Positions 59,864 through 64,000 of a stretch of 64,000 bases of DNA are shown piece by piece. Within the stretch, counting starts at the first letter, position 1, and the number at the start of each line of letters is the position of its first letter. A program made the translations under genes and the position numbers. Source of the DNA: Macrophomina tecta (Eukaryota > Ascomycota > Dothideomycetes > Botryosphaeriales > Botryosphaeriaceae); contig JAKSGN010000002.1 in assembly GCA_024180945.1 (NCBI GenBank), positions 2,480,001 to 2,544,000 on the forward strand, read 5' to 3'. The notes under the pieces were generated by a model, which was given only the letters and a program-made list of their open reading frames with translations, did no database searches and had not been told where the DNA came from.

Positions 59864-60546
59864 ATGCTCATCTTCCGCCTTGACACTCTGCTGCTCTATG
59901 CAGCGGCTCTTCTTTGCGCTCCCAGCGTCATTGCGGCTCCCTCAGTTGCACGGTACTTGGTGATCTGAAAATATTTCAAGCCCACATGCCGCTGATGCCG
60001 ATACAGCGAGGTTCACGATCTTGAAGTCGTCGCGGAGAGGAACGAAGTATTGGATGTGTATGCGGAATCCCATCCCTCCGCGTCATTGTTGTTTTGATCC
60101 TCCTCCCAGCGGTACATTCGGGCTAAACGGAAACCTTCACTAACAAAACAAAACGTCGAAACACGTACAGAAACATCGAGCCCCGCCAAGCCAGTGCCAT
60201 CGTGGCCGGCGTCGTCATCGCCGTCTCCTGGCTCGCCGACCTCATCGAGCTCGGCACGACCGTGTCGTTCACGCTGGGCGAGATCACCGGCACCTCGGTC
60301 GCCGTCGAGACGGCCGCCGGTAGCGCGGGTACCGTCGTCAGCGGCGCGGGTGAGCTCGTGGGCGGCACCGTGGTCTTTCAGGCCGGCGTCACCTTCGGCA
60401 TCGTCGAGGCTATCACAGAGGTTACGTACGGTATCGCGAGCAAGAGCGTGATCAGCGCGGTGCTGAAGCGCGCGGTTCAGTCCAATAATGGGGCGAATAT
60501 CGCGGCGTATGTCTCTACGGCGGCGCAGGCATTAGCGGTGCGCTAA
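59864..60546 (+). CDS. Small secreted Gly/Val-rich protein
   Basis: Three exons (59864-59952, 60007-60057, 60171-60546) give 171 residues. The signal peptide MLIFRLDTLLLYAAALLCAP, followed by SVIAAP, is clear. A short charged stretch across exon 2 (EVHDLEVVAERNEVLDV) comes next. The rest is a long hydrophobic, Gly/Ala/Val/Thr-rich region (ITGTSVAVETAAGSAGTVV, GELVGGTVVFQAGVTFGIV) with a polar end. There are no cysteines after the signal peptide. The pattern could form beta structure or insert in membranes. I do not recognise the family. The donors (GTACTT, GTATGC) and acceptors (ACAG) are good and all phases agree. Confidence 0.75.
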
Positions 60547-61836
60547 GAGCGGAGGGAATCTTTAAGTGAGGATGTGGGTTCGTCTGGTGGGCGATAAGCC
60601 CTAGATGTTGTTGGCAGTGGTTGTCGTGAAGGATGAGGAGAGAACATGACAGGATATTGGAGGATTTTTTTTTTTTTTAAAAAAAAAAAAAAGGGCACAA
60701 GCTGAGGAGGTCAAAATTAAGTTTGCAGAATTGCCCAAGGTGTCTTTTTCTAGCTTTCTCGGTCCTTGCTCTGATTCCTGTATCTCGTTACGCTACCTGA
60801 ACATTCCATTGTATGAAGGATTATGCCCGTGTTATTTCTCTTTATACTTGCCCAGGGATCACAGAGGGCACTGCTTGTGGATAGCTCCGAGTATAGGAGG
60901 GCGCATTTCCGTTCATTTTTCTTGTTTTCGTGTGAAGATAAGGTATGCGGTTGCCATAGCGGAAGCCTAGCAGCAATGCCAAGAGCATTATATGATTACA
61001 GCTGCCGAGATGTTCTGTCTCCTGAGTGTTATTTCGCATCTTTTCAAGTGGAAACAAAAGTAAGATTAAAGGCCGCTGAGCGCTTTTCTTCAATGGATTC
61101 ATTGGTCTCGCTACATGTGCGACCAATCGTGGTCAATAAGCAACGAGCGGGTGACGAGATATCCTTCGGCTTTGCAGCTGCCGTTGCCAGCTACTCGCTG
61201 ACGCAAGAGGCACGCAGTGTATCAGGCAAACGACAACGACAAGGCATCAAAACTGCACACTACTGCAATAAGTCTCGAATCTAGCTCAAAAGCGAACGAA
61301 TAGCTGGCTGTCTAAGACCTTCTAGACAAATCGGGCCCGAGGACGCGCTGCAATGACGCAGACACGCCTGTCTGCCGGAACATCATATGCTGTCCCCACA
61401 GCTCGGGTCTAGGGAGTCAAGCGGAGTCGTGGTAACGCGGAGACGGATGGATGGGCATTATTGTTTCTCGGTCACGTCAAGCTTTCGACTACGCGGCGCT
61501 AGGCTGAGCTTAGCGTGGGCTGTTTACGGATGGTGGCTTCGGTATGATATCACTACCCAGGATTTTCCGGTCCCACCCCGCGTTGCGTGCGCCGGACATG
61601 CAGGCGCGGTTCGAGACCACCAGATGGAGGCAACGGGTGCAAGACAGATGGACAGTGCGGATCAATGATGATGTTTTACGCAAGATGATATTTCTAAGCT
61701 TGTCAGATCAATGCTGCTCTCTTATCAACGCTCCCTGCTGCTCACGCATCTCGAGACATTGCCGATATCGTCCGCCGTTTTCGACAACTGTATTTTGAAG
61801 GGTTAATAGATTGTTTCGTAGTGCACGATAGTAGCA
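60547..61836. other. Intergenic
   Basis: About 1.3 kb. It contains a T14-A14 perfect palindrome (60665-60692), which could be a hairpin-forming 3' signal. An open frame at 60823-61284 (153 codons) has no motif or codon bias and is not called. A CCGAGG hexamer lies at 61337-61342, about 500 bp before the next gene. Confidence 0.4.
60665..60692. repeat. T14-A14 palindrome
   Basis: Fourteen T directly followed by fourteen A, about 120 bp after the stop codon of the small secreted protein gene. Confidence 0.7.
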
Positions 61837-63345
61837 ATGGACGCCAAAGCTCCGAACAAGGACATCCGAGCCACGCCTCAATGGGCGCTGTACCAGCGCG
61901 AGAATTTCTGGAAGAGCAATGAGGGCGAAGTCCCAGTCTTTGACACCGGTACGTCCAACAGTCACGAGATGCTTTTTGTCTCTTCGTGGCAGCTCGCTGA
62001 TGCTTGCGACCAAAAAGATCCTGGCAGGCTCGAAGAGCTCGCCAAAGAAAAGCTCACGCAAGGCGGATGGTACTACGCATCCAGCAACGCCGGGCAATCA
62101 TACACGCACACGGCCAACCGCCAGGCCTTCTATCGACACCGCATCATCCCGCGTATGCTCGTTGACACCAACAGGCGCGATACCAAGGCCGAAATCTTCG
62201 GGCACAAGGTCTCCGCACCGATTGGCTTCGCGCCGATTGGCATAAACAAAATCTACAATCCGGCAGGTGAGTTGCCGGTCGCCAAGGTCGCCAAGGAGCT
62301 GAATCTGCCGTATTGCCTGAGTACGGCGGGCTCGCAGCCGATTGAGGCGGTGGGGGAGGCGAACGGAGAGGGCCCGCGGTTCTTCCAGTTGTACATGCCG
62401 CATGATGACGAGCTGACCGTGTCGCTGCTCACGCGGGCGTACAAGAGCGGCTTCTCTGCGTGCATACTTACCGTCGACACATGGTGAGTGTTGCTCTGGT
62501 TCGAAAGGGCTGGAAATTGCGGCTAATTGCTGTTCCCGACTCCGACAGGCAGCTTGGCTGGCGACACGACGACGTTGCAACGAGCAACTACGCATTCTAC
62601 CACGGCATTGGCGCGGACCTGGGTCTCAGCGACCCCGTATTCCAGAAAAGGCTGGCCGAGGACGGCATTGACCCCAAGACGCAGCCAAACGAGGCAGGCG
62701 CGAAGTGGATTGACAACGTTTGGCATGGACGCGCGCACTCGTGGGAGAAGATTCCGTGGCTGATCAACACGTGGAAGGAGATCTCGGGCGGGAAGCCGTT
62801 CTGCATCAAGGGCATCCAGGACGTCAATGATGCGAAGAAGGCGGTTGAGCTGGGGGTCGACGGGATCGTGGTCAGTAACCACGCAGGACGGCAGGTCGAC
62901 GGAGCGTGTGCGAGCCTGGATGCGCTGGAGAGGATCGTCGAGGGTAAGTGGTGGTCCGGTCGGGGACAGCGGAGAGCGGAGCTAATGCACCTGTCATTTC
63001 AGCTGTCGGAGACCAGACCTGTATCATGTTCGACTCGGGGGTGCGCGGTGCCTCGGACGTGTTCAAGGCGCTAGCGCTCGGGGCGAAGTTTGTCTTTGTC
63101 GGCCGGCTTTGGGTGTGGGGTCTGTCCATCATGGGCGAGCACGGCGTGCGCCATGTCATGAAGAGCCTGCTGGCCGACTTTGACATTCTGCTGAACGTCA
63201 GCGGCTTCCAGAACATCGAGCAGATTGACAAGAGCGCTCTGGGTGAGTTTGCCTGTCTTTGTCGGCGCGGAGGACGCCAAGCTGACCATCAGCAGAAAGC
63301 TACCAGCCGGGGTACCCGCTGCTCCCGCAAAAGTCCAAGCTGTAG
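61837..63345 (+). CDS. Peroxisomal FMN alpha-hydroxy-acid oxidase (lactate oxidase/monooxygenase-like)
   Basis: Five exons (61837-61948, 62018-62483, 62549-62943, 63003-63242, 63296-63345) give 420 residues. It is an FMN TIM-barrel enzyme of the lactate/glycolate oxidase group: GGWYYASSNAG near the active-site Tyr, KVSAPIGFAPIGINK, LSTAGSQPIE, FFQLYMPHDDEL, ACILTVDTW, FCIKGIQDVNDAKKAV with the flavin Lys, VVSNHAGRQVDGA with the catalytic His and Arg, and FDSGVRGASDVFKALALGA. NHAGRQVDGA and the split loop resemble the lactate 2-monooxygenase branch. The protein ends in Ser-Lys-Leu, a canonical PTS1, coded by a 50-nt last exon. The first intron (69 nt, GTACGT to AAAAAG) is a multiple of three and open; retention would insert 23 residues. 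Removal gives PVFDTDPGRLEELA, which fits relatives better. Confidence 0.9.
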
Positions 63346-64000
63346 AGGCTGTGGAGGCGAGGTCTGATGAGCTCACGGTGAGGTAATGGCGAGGCGGCGA
63401 CGGCGAGCGAGGAGGGGACTTGGCAGCGCTGGAGATGCGCAGCTGGCTAAGTGAGGATGAGCGCGGAAGCACACAAATAGACAAAGACATTCCCAGACGT
63501 AGCGAAGTGAAGTGGACGGCTCCGCCACAGCTGCGCCATGACGAAGCCGGCCGGGAAATTGAGCACGCGGGGCTGCGAGATTGGAGCACAGCCAAGAATA
63601 GTCGGCCGGTGACGCGGCGGGCAATTGCCTTTGCCTATCTCCTGGTGGTGCTGGTGGTGTGCTCGCGCGCGCGGCCAAGGGGCAGCCAGCGACATGGGCA
63701 CACGAGTAAGTGCGTGCGGGCAGAGGACGGGCGGAGGGTGCGTCCAGCAGCGCGGCGCAGCGCAGCGCAGCGCAGCGCAGAGCAACAACGCCCCGGGCAG
63801 AGGAGGCAGGGCCGGCCGCGTTCGGGGCAGGGCGCGTCCGGTATCGTGACAGCAAATCTCTGCAGCGCGGGCGCGGCTAGGGAAGAAGGTGCAAGGCGCT
63901 GAGTGGCTCGCGGGCCAGAGCAGCAACACCTGGGCTGACTCTTCGTCATTCAGCAACCGAGCCAGCCCAGCGCGCAACCTGCACTCCACGCGATCACCTC
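63346..64000. other. Intergenic to window end
   Basis: About 650 bp with a five-base GCGCA tandem repeat (63754-63780) and overlapping low-complexity frames. I support no gene. Confidence 0.4.

Noticed and set aside
60823..61284. 153-codon plus-strand frame
   Set aside because: No motif, no codon bias; it follows a T14-A14 palindrome in intergenic sequence.

Overview
The window comes from a filamentous ascomycete (Pezizomycotina). The evidence is the very short spliceosomal introns (mostly 46-90 nt, GTRNGY donors), several HET-domain (heterokaryon incompatibility) genes, a fungal-type MHYT membrane protein, a MICOS subunit typical of fungi, and secreted serine/threonine-rich or cysteine-rich proteins. 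Coding parts are GC-rich, and long T, A and C homopolymers lie between genes. I saw no transposon, rRNA, tRNA or CRISPR array. All gene models were spliced by eye from reading frames, donor/acceptor motifs and family conservation.

Layout. 0-6.2 kb is housekeeping: the 3' end of a MIC12-like MICOS subunit, a steroid 5-alpha-reductase-like enzyme (-), a conserved fungal protein of unknown function (-), and ethanolamine-phosphate cytidylyltransferase (+). 6.9-13.8 kb holds an FMN alpha-hydroxy-acid oxidase that looks like flavocytochrome b2 without its heme domain and ends in ARL, a secreted acidic coiled-coil protein, an SDR with a degenerate active site, and a DUF1772 membrane protein. 14.4-20.3 kb holds a 1051-residue HET protein with an 11-nt micro-exon and a frameshifted HET pseudogene. 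20.8-23.1 kb is acyl-CoA oxidase ending in SKL. 24.8-32.0 kb is one giant secreted protein (about 2367 residues) built largely from about 100 LSLPTx hexapeptides. 32.7-37.7 kb holds two tandem HET paralogues. 38.4-42.2 kb holds a GPI-anchored cysteine-rich protein and an eight-exon mitochondrial carrier with a GC-AG intron. 42.2-46.6 kb is a 4.5-kb gene-free stretch in front of a 74-residue Cys/Tyr-rich protein. 47.6-51.6 kb holds a mitochondrial acyl-CoA thioesterase (-) and an unrecognised multi-exon gene (+). 54.0-63.3 kb holds an MHYT protein, the Fe-S assembly factor CIA1, a small secreted Gly/Val-rich protein, and a second alpha-hydroxy-acid oxidase ending in SKL.

Two themes stand out. 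First, three oxidases (ACOX and both FMN hydroxy-acid enzymes) end in type-1 peroxisomal targeting tripeptides (SKL, ARL, SKL). This suggests peroxisomal fatty-acid and hydroxy-acid oxidation, with a CCTCGG-type element in front of ACOX. Second, four HET genes in 23 kb flank the giant hexapeptide-repeat protein, which makes this an accessory, fast-evolving part of the chromosome. The giant protein, with a 10-cysteine N-terminal module, an apple/PAN-like module and nested tandem repeats, is the strongest candidate for something undescribed.
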